Shown here piece by piece: positions 12,880-25,306 of a stretch of 64,000 bases of DNA; within the stretch, counting starts at the first letter, position 1, and each line of letters starts with the position of its first letter. The DNA comes from Adiantum capillus-veneris (lineage: Eukaryota; Streptophyta; Polypodiopsida; Polypodiales; Pteridaceae). Location: positions 61,342,933 to 61,406,932 of the forward strand of contig CM043965.1 in NCBI GenBank assembly GCA_014529385.2, written 5' to 3'. A model generated the notes under the pieces. The model had not been told where the DNA came from. It saw nothing but the letters and a program-made list of their open reading frames with translations, and did not search any database. A program made the position numbers and the translations under genes.

Positions 12880-15395
12880 AAATGACCTATTGGACGTCGC
12901 TCGATCGACGTACATGCCTCTAGTGCTAGGCGAGTGTGGGCTCTGTTGCGGTGGTAGCTCCTCCGGGTGTCCAATGTTTGCTCTAAAGAAGTTTGTGATC
13001 TGTCTCTGAGACAGGCTAGCCTCTCCTCTCATCAGCTCTCTCTATGTCTGCGCAACTCAAGCAAAAACAAACCCAGGCATCTCTGGTCCTCGTACCCCGT
13101 GACTCTGGAGAGTGGTCCAAAACCCTCTCTGAACAAGCAGTGAAAGCGGCCTCATATCTCATAGTAGACTGGGCAGTGGCATGTGTAGTGCAACTCTATC
13201 TTAGGATCTATGTAACACAAGGGACATATCCTGGCCTCTGCTGGTACTCCACTGTATCTCCCAGTCTCGACCCGCAAGCTGGTGTGAAGATGTGTGTATC
13301 TGGCCAATAGGACATTGTATCCCATGAGACGAGTGGGTATCCATGTATATAGGTCTCGTCACAAAATTGTCTCCATAAGTTGGAAAAGATCCTCTCTGTA
13401 GAAGTCCATCTTCGTGCCCATCTCCTATGTTGGCTGTATCCATGTCCTACTGGTGTCTAGCTGAGTCAGGTCCTGGCGGATAAGCCTGGTGATCTCGAGT
13501 CAGAGAGGGTTCATCGAGTGAGTACTAGAAGGGGGGCAAACTGTCTATGTTGAACCCATGCGCCTGAATCCATGATGTCATCTCCCCATACTAGCATGCT
13601 GTGTCTCCCTGCATGGCTAACTGTAGCGAGGATTCAAGTGCAAGGCGAGCATATCTGTCCCTGGGAGGTTCCCATATGTGGTGTATGAAGGAGACTAATA
13701 TGGTGAGCGTCTCAGTCACTAGTGGGGGGGCAACTAGCTCTGCTCGTATAATGTCACGTGGTACTGAAGCCTTGGCTCTATGAGCCGCGAGATCATAGAT
13801 ACCAGAGGCTTCTCCATGTCCCCCCATCCATCAATGCGACTCGACCTCCTGTGATGATCCAATGAAGGGCCCCATATCTCAACTCCATAGAGCAATGCAG
13901 AAGCCACCAGAGTGTCAAAGAGCGAGACCTTCGTCCGAGGCTCTTGAAACTAAACCTGTGAACATATCCTCTTTAATCTACCCAATGTTGCATGGGCTCT
14001 GGTCTAGTCTCTGCTGCTCCCCTCAATGAAAATGCTGGTCCACCAAAGACCACTCCAAGGTAAGTGTAAGCATCTGTATACTCCACCGTCCCCTTGCCGT
14101 ATGCGTACGTGGGTGCTAACCTCTTGATCCATCGTGACCTTGGTTTTACCAAGATTGACAGACAAACCACTTTTATGGGCAAACCTATGCAAAGCATTCA
14201 AGTGACGTTTCATCCCCTCCAGTCGGAGATCAACATAATATCATCAGAAAATAACAATAGTGGAATCCATGTCCTTGCCAGATGTGCACCTCTATCACCA
14301 TCTCTCTCAATATAGTTATATACATACCAAATAGAGTAGGAGAGAGCGGGCATCCCTGCTTCACCCCAATAGTGGAGTGAACCGGTGTAGATAGACCCTC
14401 CGGGGTGCGTACATGCCCCACTACTGACCTGTATAATGCCATGATCCCCAAATGAGCTCTATGGATACTCCCATCTCCTATAGTCTGCGCATCGATCTAG
14501 CTCTGGGTATTGTGTCAAATGCTTTGCGGAAGTCCACAAAAGCTACAATAGATCCGTCTCCCATGTGATCTGACCTCCTCAATAATGGCTCTGAGTGTTA
14601 GGATATGATCAAGAGTAGAAAAACCTCTCATGAACCCTGCCTGCCCGGCTGCGCGTATCCCCTCCTTCTCTGTCCATTTACTTAGTTGCTGCTCAAGAGA
14701 ATGGATGCGTACAATCGTGCCAATGTGTGTCCAATCATGATAGTGCGATAATTCCTAGGCTCCATAGGGTCTCTTGACTTGAAGATAGGTAGAATAGTAG
14801 ATAGGCTCCAAGTATCAGGCATGCCCTCACACATGGCCTGATTGAACATAACTGCTAGAAGCTCTGCTAGTAGATCTTTGGCATGCATGAAATGCTCAGC
14901 CACTAAGCCATCATGATCATATGCTCTCCCAATCCTCATCCTGTCTCAATGGCCTTCTTCACCATCTCAGTGGGTGAAGAAAGCACAAATGTGTGGACAT
15001 GGATCGGGGGGGGGGGGGGGGGGGGGGGGCAGCTGTCCAGGAACTGTGTACAAAGATGATGCGTACTGGCCCCAAGCCTTTGTGGAGGTAATGGCAAGGG
15101 GGGGAGAGTGCCCATGAAAGAGCCACCATGTCTCATGTGAGTCCTGACTCAAGAATAGCTAGTATAGATCTTGCTCTAGTCGAGCCAAAAAAGCCCTCTT
15201 CTTCCGCCGCACTAGGCGTCGAAAGTCAATCTGTGACTATCTATGAGTGATGTCCCCTAAAAGAACCTCCCTCTGAAGTTTGGCTCTAGTCTCGCGACAT
15301 TCCTCATCATACTACTTGTTCTGAGGCATGCTCCCAGAACGGCGTCTTTGCTCAGGCTGGGTGTGTAGGTATGCATCTGCTACTACATCATGTAA
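12880..15395 (-). mobile_element. Non-LTR retrotransposon (LINE) ORF2, reverse transcriptase and C-terminal part, decayed
   Basis: Read on the minus strand. In order: a pre-RT linker with RKKRAFLARLEQDLY; RT entry wording DGLVAEHF; PRNYRTIMIGHTLARLYAS; motif B as GVKQGCPLSPTLFGMYI (about 14300-14390); the catalytic motif as FSDDIMLIS (about 14240); then a C-terminal region with IHHIWEPPRDRYARLALES and SSHQL typical of the LINE zinc-binding tail. Many stops and frame changes separate these blocks, so it is a dead copy. Its 5' continuation is at 31912-32140, split off by the Ty3 element. The left end near 12880 is approximate. Confidence 0.85.
15006..15030 (+). repeat. Poly-G tract inside the LINE
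   Basis: An uninterrupted run of about 25 G within the decayed LINE (poly-C in the LINE's own sense). Length is assembly-sensitive. Confidence 0.8.
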
Positions 15396-16074
15396 TGTCG
15401 TAAAATCTAATATCCAACCAACCCAAATGATTTTCTCATATTAAACTGATCATTTAATGTGGGGGAATAAACGAGAACAAGGGTTAGAATATAGACATGT
15501 GTTTATGGATCTGTCTCAACACGGCGCCAAGTTTAAAAGGGGTCCAAATGAGAGATGGCATGTTCAAGAGCAATGTTGCCTAATGGAGCTTAAAGACCGT
15601 AGGTTTAGCTTCATTAAAGACCTCCAAAAGTTAGTGTTTAAAAGTCCTTTGATCTTAGGCAAGCTAGGGCTGACCTTGAGGTGGGAATCCTACCCAAGCA
15701 TGAGGTGCTTGTTGGCTTGCTAAGTGTTAGTGGGAACCTTACCCAAAAGCTTGAGGTGTTTCTCACATGCTTAAATGACTAAAGTTCTTAAAGTATTCTA
15801 TTCAGAGATAACTCTCAAGAGGCATGCACGTTTCCATGCTTGATTGACTAAGTCCTTGAAGTATTCCATTCAACCAAATGACTTAATAGGCATAAAAGAC
15901 ACATGTTCAAATGATCCTCCACATATGGCCCTCATGATGTGTTTGAATGCTATTGGATAGGTTTTAAAGGGGTACAATGAGAATTTAAATACATAAAAAT
16001 AAATAATAAAGTTCTTTCGCTCAAAGAGAAAAAAGAGGACACATGTCCAATATAAAATAATAAAAATAATAAAA

Positions 16075-16077
<3 letters not shown>

Positions 16078-16125
<48 letters not shown>
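16078..16125 (+). repeat. (GA)n microsatellite in the 5' LTR
   Basis: About 24 GA units. A shorter GA array sits at the matching place in the 3' LTR (31178-31198), so the array belongs to the family. Confidence 0.95.
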
Positions 16126-16127
<2 letters not shown>

Positions 16128-16350
16128 GGACCAAGCATGAGAGGGGGGATATACTCTCCCACACACATACACACACATTCTCATTGTGAGGAGTGCAAAT
16201 GCAAGAGCTCCATCTCCTTCTCCAAGCTTGTTGAGAAGTGGAGAGCCTACACCAACACTCTTGGCTATGGAATGTAAATCCAACCGAGAGCGCTGTTTCA
16301 ATGCTTAAGCTTGCTATCTTCTTCATCTTCATTACTATGCTATTATGCTA

Positions 16351-16882
16351 TGCTAAGCAAGAAGAGTGATGATAAGTGAGGAACTATTTCTTTCTCCTAT
16401 AGATGATTCTTCTTCCTCTTCCCTACCCTCATTCCCCGCTAGCTCTCTCCACCTTTGAAGGTGTTTGAGGCCTTGGGATTGAAGCTTGGGATAGTTAATG
16501 ATTTTTGCAAAGTTTACGTTAAGCTCGTGATGCATGAAGCTTTCCATCTTCATATCATCACCAAGGTCACAAGGAACACAAAGATTGTATTGTAACAAGT
16601 CTAGATTGTAGTGTATGCTAAGCAAGAAGAGTGATGATAAGTGAGAAAATATTTCTTTCTCCTATGGATGATTCTTCTTCCTCTTCCCTACCCTCATTCC
16701 CCGCTAGCTCTCTCCACCTTTGAAAGTGTTTGAGGCCTTGGGACTGAGGCTTGGGATATTCAATTTTTTTTGCAAAGTTTATGTTAAGCTTTTGATGCAT
16801 GAAGCTTTCCATCTTCATAGCATCGATGACCAAGGTCACAAGGAACACAAAGATTGTATTGTAACAAGTCTAGATCTTTCTT
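16351..16882 (+). repeat. 266-bp tandem duplication inside the 5' LTR
   Basis: TGCTAAGCAAGAAGAGTGAT begins at 16351 and again at 16617; the two units stay alike through AAGATTGTATTGTAACAAGTC. The 3' LTR has a single unit (about 31432-31680). The duplication therefore arose in one LTR after insertion, or the 3' LTR lost a unit. Confidence 0.85.
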
Positions 16883-17135
16883 GATGAGAGAATCTATAAT
16901 ACAAACGCCTTTTGAAGTGACCGGCTCCAAGTAAATCCGGTCCTCAACTATTGTCAGTTCTCTAATACTGTCTCTCTTGCAAAAGTATTGTTCATGCCAA
17001 GTTAATTAAGTACTATGTTTATGTTGCTACCATCAATTAAGTTCACCCTTCATGTTCTCAAAGTAATCTTAAAATGCTCACTCTAATTCTCTTAATTCCG
17101 CTATTCTCAAAGTTCATAGGCCATTTTCATTACAT

Positions 17136-17147
17136 TGGTATCAAAGC
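17136..17147 (+). promoter_or_regulatory. Ty3 primer-binding site (initiator Met-tRNA type)
   Basis: TGGTATCAAAGC, one base after the 5' LTR. This differs at one position from TGGTATCAGAGC, the complement of the plant initiator tRNA-Met 3' end. Confidence 0.88.
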
Positions 17148-17503
17148 ATTTGATTTCTCTTTGCTTGCTTAAGAAGAGAGGTCCTTAAGTAGCCTATTAA
17201 TGGTTGATTTATGTTAATTATATTAGGATAAGTGGGACTAGGATCTATTATTGGTTTTGTTGAGCCCACTATGTGAGATATGGTGCACACATCAGGAGCT
17301 TTGGTCTTAATAATGGGGTCTTTTTAGACTTGCCTACAGCTTTACCTTTATTGAGCCATAAGAAGTTCGAAAGGAGCTATCCTTTAGAAATTCTACTATG
17401 TTAGACCCACCCTACTACTCTCTATAATTAACCAATTTGAGCCATGGCTGTAGATAAGTGCTTATGTTCAAAGGCTAAAAGGAGTAGCAACTAAGGTTTT
17501 GAG

Positions 17504-18870
17504 TTGCCAAAGAATACACTAAGTAAACACATAAGTATAATTAGCATGGTTGACAATAACCAAGAGAGTAGAATGAACATTGATAACTTTGATTTTGTAC
17601 ATGAAGGTGATAATGATGGTGCCTCCATGTTTATCAATTATCTTGTTACTAGGTTGCATCAAGCTATGGGCAACCCTAATTTGCAAGCCAAAGTTACTCA
17701 ACAACTTCATGCTTATGGGATTTCCCTTCCTCTCCAAGAGGAGAGAGAGCTTATGAGGCCTCTTGATGAGACCCCCAAAAGAAGAGTTTCTCCCATACGA
17801 GAGGAGGATCCAAAGAACAAGAAAATAATGAATCCCTAAGTTTCTCTGAAGATGTGGCTCCACGAAGACGACGGTTTAGACGATCGCCAACTCCTCCCAT
17901 AAGGAAACGGTCTACACACAGTCCTTCTCCTCGTCACTCCGAAAGGGAAGAGAGGAAACGAAGGAAGAAAAGGTCAAGAAAGAGGTCACCCTCTTCTCCT
18001 TCTTCTTCACCTTCCTCCTCTCCCTACGAAAGCTATGGCTATTCTCCTAGAGAATACAAGAGGGGAGGACATTGCGAATCATACCATGCATGGCGAAGAT
18101 CACAAAAGGTCAAGAAGTTCAAAGAGGGAGGAAAGAGTATCTCTTTTCTCACCTATGATGGCACCTTTGGTGCCACCGACAAAGTATTGGCCTTCATCCA
18201 ACAATTTGATGTGACCTTTGGAGACGAGGGCTTCACAGAGTCCTCCAAGCTATGCCATGTAGCTATGCACTTCCAAAAATTGGCTCGTCAATGGTGGGCT
18301 AGCCTTCGTGGCAACGGTGAAGCTCCAAAGACATGGAAAACTCTACGAGTTTCCATCATGAAGCAATTCCTTGCAAGCGATGCAAAGGACAAAGTACTTA
18401 CTGAATGGTGCAGTTTGAAGCTTCTCTCACATGAGTCTATTCACAAATGTGTGGACAAGTTTTGGGACTTACATCTCAAGGCTGCTGTCTTCCAAAAGAT
18501 AGACTTCGCCGAGCAAAAGCAACAATTTTGTGCAGGATTACCTGAAGAAATGGCCGAGTATGTCAACCACCGAAGTAATCCACCACACCATGGTTGCATC
18601 CTGCATCAATTTCCAACAAGGGGCTATACGGAATGTCAAACCCATGGAAAACAAAGACAAAAATGATCCAAAGGGGAAAACCAATGCCCAAAATTCTTTC
18701 CAAGGCACTTCCTACAACAACAACAATAGGTCCAAGGAGAAGGGAGTTTACAAAGGTAAAAACAAACTCTCTCATGAAGAGCTTGAAGCTTTTCGCAAGG
18801 ACCATAAGTGTTTTAAGTGTGGGGAGCAAGGACATGGCTATCGTTCTTGCCCTAAGAAAAATGCTTGCAA
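17504..18870 (+). pseudogene. Ty3 gag (matrix/capsid and nucleocapsid), frameshifted
   Basis: Structural protein that would package the element's RNA. The N-terminal part (from about 17504) runs to a stop at 17839; a frame change near 17815 continues into ENNESLSFSEDV and a strongly basic Arg/Ser-rich stretch (about 17854-18010). The capsid-like gag domain follows (about 18130-18560: ARQWWASLRGNG, AEQKQQFCAGLPEEMAEYV). A second frame change near 18575 leads to VASCINFQQG. The zinc knuckle is CFKCGEQGHGYRSC (about 18807-18850). Frame breaks make this copy unable to give one protein. Confidence 0.85.
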
Positions 18871-20014
18871 TGAGACTCCTAGGGCTTCCACCATCAAAGC
18901 TCCAAAAGAGGATGCTCATTGCAAAGGATCATCTCTCTCCTATGCTTGGGGAAAGGTAAGGGAGCATGATGCCTTCATCTTGTTTGACCCTGGCTCTACT
19001 CACAACTTCATATCAACAGAGTTGGCCACCAAGTTGGGCATTCAAGCTTTCGAGATGGGAGATATTGTAACAACTGACACAGATTTCAAGGGACAGCAAG
19101 CCTACGTTACTCCCTTGATTGGGAAGTTGAGGCTTCATGTTCAAAGCTATGTCGACAAAGAAGATTTTTCATCTCTCCTCTCCAACATGAGGATGCTATC
19201 CTAGGGGCGCCATGGTTTGATCGCATGGCTGCCAACATGAAGTTCCCTAAAAGGAGAATCTACTTCACCTACAGGGGAAAGAACATGTATATAGATGCTA
19301 ATGAGTTTGGTCGTACTATACCACTTGTAAATTCACCAGCTTTTGATAAGTCAATAAAAAGCTCGATTTTTGCGTATATGATTTTTGTCAAAGAATCCAC
19401 TAATGGCGCTAATGGGTTATCAAATAAAAATGGTAGGAATCAAGAAGAGTTAGACTTGTCTTTCTAAAAGGATTCCAAGATGTGTTTATCGATGATATCC
19501 CTATGAACTTACCTCCAAAATGAGGGGATGATGACCATCGAATTGAGCTCCTATCAGGAAGCTCACCGCCTAACAAGCCTCCTTATCAAGTTTCCCAAGC
19601 TCAACAAGAGGATATTATGAGGCAAGTACAAGAATTGATAGACAAAGGGATGGTGAGACCTAGCTCCTTTCCCTTTTGTTCTCCATTCCTTTTAGTGCAA
19701 AAGAAAGATGGTACATACCACATGTGTGTGGACTATCGCGCACTAAACCATATCACTATCAAAAACAGATTTTCCGTACCTCGGGTAGAAGATCTGTTTG
19801 ATAAGCTACAAGGCTCTACCTACTTCAATAGGATTGACCTTAAAAGTGGCTATCATCAAATAAGGATAGTGGAGAAAGATATCCTAAAGACCGCGTTTTG
19901 TACAACGTTTGGTCTTTATGAATATCTAGTCATGCCTTTTGGCTTGACCAATGCACATGTCACATTCAATTGTTTGGTGGAGAAAATATTTAGACCCTAC
20001 CGCAAGTTCACTGG
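18871..20014 (+). pseudogene. Ty3 pol, 5' part: protease and first half of reverse transcriptase
   Basis: Retropepsin-like active site as LFDPGSTHNFIST (about 18980). A frameshift near 19195 is followed by ILGAPWFDRMAANMKFP wording. A TGA at about 19522, where the expected codon is CGA (Arg), interrupts the linker to RT. RT blocks: DKGMVRPSSFPFCSPFLLVQ, VDYRALN, RIDLKSGYHQIRI, TAFCTTFGLYEYLVMPFGLTNA. The frame stops where the copia element begins, just before the RT catalytic box, which lies on the other side at 25502. Confidence 0.9.
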
Positions 20015-20206
20015 TGAAGGAGTACGAGCGGAAGCGCGACGCGAGAGAGAGTGCGAGAAGAAGAGCACGACGATATGGTGAACTCGCTCTACTGTAATGT
20101 GTAGAGCATAGTGAGTTCTTATTAGGTTTTTACAAAAGAATATGTGCACATACCTGGCGGCCCGCCCACTTACCTGGGCGACCACATTAGGCTTTATACC
20201 CCAACA
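20015..20206 (-). repeat. Copia 3' LTR (192 bp)
   Basis: In element sense starts TGTTGGGGTATAAAGCC and ends CTCCTTCA. It is short for a copia LTR. It pairs with 25307-25496. Confidence 0.93.
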
Positions 20207-20217
20207 ACCTCCCACTT
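20207..20217 (-). promoter_or_regulatory. Copia polypurine tract
   Basis: AAGTGGGAGGT on the minus strand, directly against the TGTTGGGG start of the 3' LTR. It is the expected primer for plus-strand synthesis. Confidence 0.8.
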
Positions 20218-20295
20218 AAAGTCCAATGTGGTACTTTAAGTGTGAGATAAGCTACTATACAAGCTAATATACAAGAGATGTAGAGAAGTGATGTA

Positions 20296-23200
20296 CTACC
20301 CTACACCTAACTGCTTGTGAAAATGCGCAAAGCTCTCTGAGGGAAGTCCTTTTGTAAGTAGATCAGCAGGATTTTCTATGGTGTGAACTTTGACAAGCTG
20401 AAGTTGCTTATCCTCGAGCATTTCCCTGATGAAATGATACTTCACATCCACATGCTTTGTCTTTGAGTGATAAACTGGATTGCGAGCCAATTGTATAGCA
20501 CTTTGACTATCACAATATAACACAGGCATCTCTTCTTTGATTCCCAAATCTGTTACTAGTCGATTAAGCCAAATTGATTCTTTGCATGCCTCTAATGCTG
20601 CAACATATTCAGCCTCTGTAGTAGACTGAGTAACACAATCTTGTAATCTAGAACGCCATGATACTGCTCCACCAGCCAATGTAAAGACATACCCTGACGT
20701 AGACCTTCGGTTGTCTAAGTCACGTGCATAATCTGAGTCTGTAAAACCCTTTACACTTAGCTCCTGACTCCCATAGCATATACGCATACTCTTTGTAGCT
20801 TTCAGGTATCTCAATGTATCTCAATGTCTGGGCGAGTAGCAATCATTGCATACATCAAACTACCCACTGTAGACGCATATGGAATCTTATCCATTTCAGC
20901 CTGTTCTTCCTCAGACACAGGACAATCCTGTTTGCTAAGTTTCACATATGGTGGCAATGGAACACTCAGTGCCTTTCCCTTCTCCATATTGAAACGTTGC
21001 AAAACCTTGTCAATATACTCTGTTTGAGATAACCAAATCAACTTCTTTGATCTGTCTCTCTCAATGCGCTTACCAAGTATATGACTTGCCTCACCCATGT
21101 CTTTCATGTCAAACGATTTTGCCATCTTTGACTTCAAAGCTGAAATTTCTTCCAAGTGCTTGCCAGCAATCAACATGTCATCCACATACAAAATAAGGAT
21201 CAGCCAAATACCATCCTTAGCCTTCTTTGTATATAGACAGTGATCGAACTCACTACGTTTGTAGCCTTGAGAAAGCATAAACTTGTGGAATTTATGCTAC
21301 CATGCCCTCGATGATTGTTTTAAGCCATAAAGACTCTTTAACAACTGGCATACCCAATCTTCCTTGCCTTTCTAAACAAACCCTTCTGGCTGCTGCATGT
21401 AAATTTCCACATCTAAATCACCATGCAAGAACGTTGTCTTGACATCCATTTGGTGCAACACCAAATCTAATATGGCAACCAATGCAAGAAAGCATCTCAA
21501 TGTAGTCATATTGACCACCGGAGAGAAGACTTCATCAAAGTCAATGCCTTGTTCTTGCTTAAAGCCCTTGGCAACAAGCCTTGCTTTGTACTTTGGCTGA
21601 CTATCATGAGCAGTGATCTTATACTTGTAAACCCATTTACAAGGTAGAGCCTTTTTGCCCCGTGGTAATTTAACTAGCTTCCATGTCTGGTTTTTATGCA
21701 GAGCTGTCATCTCTGACTGCATGGCCAATTGCCAATTCTCGGAGTCCTTCATTTGCACTGCTTCCTTGTAACATGAAGGCTCATTGCAATCAAACAACAT
21801 GACATAATTCATAGATGGAACAAACCTATTAGGAGGTCGCGTGACACGTCCAGATCTACGCACAATAGGTGGCTCAAGCTCAGCCACAACTTGTGGTTCC
21901 ACTCTATCATGTCCTTGCTCCTCTTGAGCCCTGACATTTTGTCTTGCACGTGCAGGTCCATCTTCTTGGAAGACAACTCTTCTAATCTCCTCAACCCTCT
22001 CTGGTTTAGAATGATATTTGGATTCATTAAAGTGAACATCATTGCTGCGGACAATTTTTCTGGATTCGGGATCCCAAAGTCTGTACCCCATCTCACCAGA
22101 ATTACCATAGCCTAGAAAGATGCACTTTCTACTCTTTGGCTCAAGTTTGTTCCTAAATTCCTTTGGAACGTGAGTATATGCCTCACAGCCAAAGACTCTG
22201 AGATGCTTGTATGAGGGCATTTTGCCTGACCATACCATCTCTGGCACTGAATCCTTCTGCAAAACCTTGCTAGGAGATCTATTTACAAGATGAACAGCTG
22301 TTGATACAGCTTCAGCCCAAAACCCATTTGGCAGCTGTGCATTAGACAACATACTTCTGACCTTCTCTTATATGGTCCTATTCATCCTCTCAGCAACACC
22401 ATTTTGAGGAGGATTGTAAGGAGCAGTAAGTTCACGTTTTATACCTTTTGACTCACAAAAGTCCTGAAAGGCCTTTGAAACATACTCTCCACCATTGTCA
22501 GTGCGTAAGCATTTAAGCTTCTTGCCACTCTGATTCTCCACAAGTGTCACAAACGTTTTGAAAACACTAAACGCTTCATCCTTGTGCTTGAGAAAGTAAA
22601 CCCATACTTTCCTCGAGTAATCATCTATAAATGTCATAAAGTAAGAAGCTCCCCCTAGAGATAGGTTAGGCATAGGTCCACACAAATCACAATGAACAAG
22701 TGCCAACTGTGTATCTCTTCTACTGCTTCTATGCTTATGTGGCTGCTGTGTTTGCTTACCATACAGACAATGTTCACAGAATTCAAAATCATTAAATGAA
22801 AAGCCAGGCAAATAACCAGAACGAGACAAGATTTCCATTCCCTTCTTGGACATATGTCCTAACCGGCTATGCCACAAAGAAACGTTCGGCTGCTCGGTTA
22901 CATTGATTACATTTTTAGAGACATTTGATACATAAATCATGTAAAGACCTCCAGACTTTACTCCATGTGCTACTGTCATAGAAACCTTGGATATCTTCCA
23001 CATGTTCTGTCCAAAAATGGTGACGTAGCTAGTATCATCAAGTAAACCTGTGCTGATCAAGCTCTTTGTAATTGCGGGAACATGTCTCACATTCTTCAGC
23101 GTGAAAGAAGAGCCATTCTGAAACTTCAATTGAACATCTCCAACACCTAAGATCTCACATGTCTGCCCATTGCCTAGCCGAACATGATCTTTAGTGGTCA

Positions 23201-23456
23201 CATAAGAGGTAAACCACTCCTTGTTTGGAGACACATGAAGTGATGCCCCTGAGTCTATAATCCAGTCACTCAGTGCATTTCCATCAGATGTTGTAAGAAG
23301 AGCTGAGTCCATTGTATTCTTCAAGAAGTAGATGTCTCCTGACACTAGACTGTCATCCTCTACAACAGTGTTTGTCACATTTATTTCTTGAATCTTCACT
23401 GAGGACTTGTTCTTCTCACCATGGTCTTTAGCTTCCTCTTTGCCTTTTTCTACTTT
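20296..23456 (-). pseudogene. Copia pol: protease, integrase, reverse transcriptase, RNase H; interrupted
   Basis: Protease active site WIIDSGASLHVS (about 23250). GAG-pre-integrase LWHSRLGHMSKKGMEIL and zinc-binding FCEHCLYGKQTQ. Integrase core with DNGGEYVSKAFQDFC and PYNPPQNGVAERMNRTI. RT with WVYKYKITAHDSQPKYKARL and the catalytic LYVDDMLIAG (about 21190). RNase H with YCDSQSAIQLARNPVYHSKT. In-frame stops lie at about 23457-23459, 22368-22370, 21372-21374 and in a W-stop-H context near 21292. Between TRPDIEI and LRYLKATKS (about 20812) some 25 residues usual in the family are missing, at a short repeated ATCTCAATGT, suggesting a deletion between direct repeats. Confidence 0.92.
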
Positions 23457-24208
23457 CTATTCTCTGCAGTCTCTTTTCATGTGACCCTTCTTGCCACAAT
23501 GGTAGCATTCTATGTCACTCTTGCCTTTAGCACTGCGGGACTTGCTACGAGACTGATTCCTCTTTCCACCTTTGTACGTTTCTTTGGTCCTTCCCCTGAC
23601 AACTAAGGCTGTTCCTTTGCCTTTGTCCATTGTCTTTCTATTGGTTTCTTCACTAAGCAGACTTCCTTCTACACCTGCTATGTTCAAACCATCTGGAGGT
23701 GCAGAATTACTCAAGCTGTGCAAAAAGTGTTCCAACTTTTCGGCAATGTGATCAACAGGAACATAGCTCTAACAGGTTCATCAAACTTGACACCTTGAGC
23801 TGACAACTGACTATAGATTGTGTTGAATTCATTCAGATGATTAGACATAGGTGTCTCTTCTTTCATCTTCAAGTCAACAAGCTTCTTAAGCCAGTATACC
23901 TGTGAAGGTGCACTCTGCTTCTCATAAAGATCACTCAGCTTTAACCATGCTTGATAAGCCAACATCTCGTCTGCTACATTGAAGTAAACGCTTTCTGCCA
24001 AAGTCAGCATAATGGTAGAAAGTGCCAATTCATCCATTTCATTCCATTCATCTTCGTCCATATCTTCTGGTTTTATCCCCTTGAGCTTTAAAGGTTTTAT
24101 CTGCTTCTTTTGTACCAACACGTGCCAAATCGACTTCTTCCACAATGGGAAATTGGTTCCATCCAGCTTCTTGATATTGTAAAGAGCAGTGTCCTGTGAT
24201 CCAGCCAT
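23457..24208 (-). pseudogene. Copia gag with zinc knuckle, frameshifted
   Basis: Starts with ATG at 24208. UBN2-type copia gag with KLDGTNFPLWKKSIWHVL and LVDLKMKEETPMSNHLNEFN. The frame changes near 23730, then continues through a basic linker to CYHCGKKGHMKRDC (CX2CX4HX4C). A TAG follows two codons later, before the protease region, in the same frame. Copia elements usually have gag and pol in one frame, so I read this TAG as damage rather than a programmed stop, given the other lesions. Confidence 0.9.
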
Positions 24209-25292
24209 AGCTACGCTTCACAGTGGTTTACTTTCCTGGGAAAAATTCGGCAGAGTTTCCCCTGTAAACTGACCTTTGAACCAATATCAACCTGTCAAAT
24301 GAACCAAGAAAGCTTCAGATTCTGCATAAATTTTGGCAGAGTCTCCTTTGTAAAATGGCTCTGGTGTACTCAAAAAACAGACCAAAAAAGAGCTCAAAAA
24401 CACTGTCTCTCTAACACTGTAAGCTGCGGGTAAACCTGTCCTGCACCTGTACTGTCTCTCACTGTCCTGTCACTGTCCTGTAAGCATAGACTGTGACAAT
24501 GCCTCAACGGCAGTAAAGCAAAGATGCAATCCCAACTGTCTAACTCACAGTCAATACATCCTAGCTGCCTATCTAAGGGTGCTCGAGGGATCGCTCCAAG
24601 ACCTGTATCACCGAAAGGATCTCAACATTCGAGAATCCCCCAGCTCAATAAAACCTCACTCGACCCTCAACAAAGGCTGCAGTAAATCTGACAGTACATA
24701 GACTTCCCACAAAGTCATACATCCACAAATTTCCCACTGTATTCTGTAACCACTGCGGCGGTTGTTTGCTGCGTGACTCACAGCCAGCAAACCCTCAACA
24801 GACATACATCATCTCTGAAAATACATCCCATGTGGAAGTACCTGCAATGTCAGGATGAAATCTGGAATATCAAGCAGCAAAGACAAGCTACATGATGAAC
24901 TAGTGGATGTCGCCTATAGTCTGTGTGTAGATGCGCCTGTGTTGTATGTGACACGCCTCCAAGAACTGTGAGCCGTCCTTCGATGTGTAGACAGCCACAA
25001 ATCAACACTCTGGGAGTGTCGATATCCTCAGCACCTGCAGTTGTAGGCCGAAAACCCCAAATTTGCAGAGTCGGATCTGCACCCGCTGAGACCACGTAGT
25101 CGAAAATGGCCTGCGTAGACCTTTGTCGAAGCCGAACGGTGGCCGAGATGACCTCAAAATGGAATTCTGACAACACCAATCCCTTCGGGCTGTTCCACGA
25201 GATTTGGGGTCGTGTTTTCGCCTGTCAAATTTCACTCCAATCTGAGCTGGTGACTCTAGCCTCCTGCAGTGCTGCCCCGAGCCTCGATCTGA
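24209..25292 (-). other. Copia 5' leader
   Basis: About 1.1 kb between primer-binding site and gag ATG, with no convincing open frame. Long leaders occur in copia elements. Nothing else was recognised. Confidence 0.6.
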
Positions 25293-25304
25293 GATCTGAT
25301 ACCA
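25293..25304 (-). promoter_or_regulatory. Copia primer-binding site
   Basis: TGGTATCAGATC on the minus strand, two bases inside the 5' LTR; matches the initiator tRNA-Met type of site. Confidence 0.88.
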
Positions 25305-25306
25305 GT

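Larger units (their letters stand above)
15396..17134 (+). repeat. 5' LTR of the Ty3 element (1739 bp)
   Basis: Starts TGTCGTAAAATC, ends CATTACA and is followed after one base by the primer-binding site. It matches 28133-28386 and about 31086-31911 of the 3' LTR. Over the first roughly 254 bp I count about 18 differences from the 3' LTR. It contains a (GA)n array and a 266-bp internal duplication that the 3' LTR lacks. Confidence 0.92.

Noticed and set aside
16077-16332. Open frames made of (ER)n, (SL)n or (LS)n in both strands
   Set aside because: They are translations of GA/CT microsatellites; the same happens at 31 kb, 40 kb, 54-56 kb and 62 kb.
23457-23459. TAG between copia gag and protease as programmed readthrough
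   Set aside because: Other in-frame stops and a gag frameshift show general decay.
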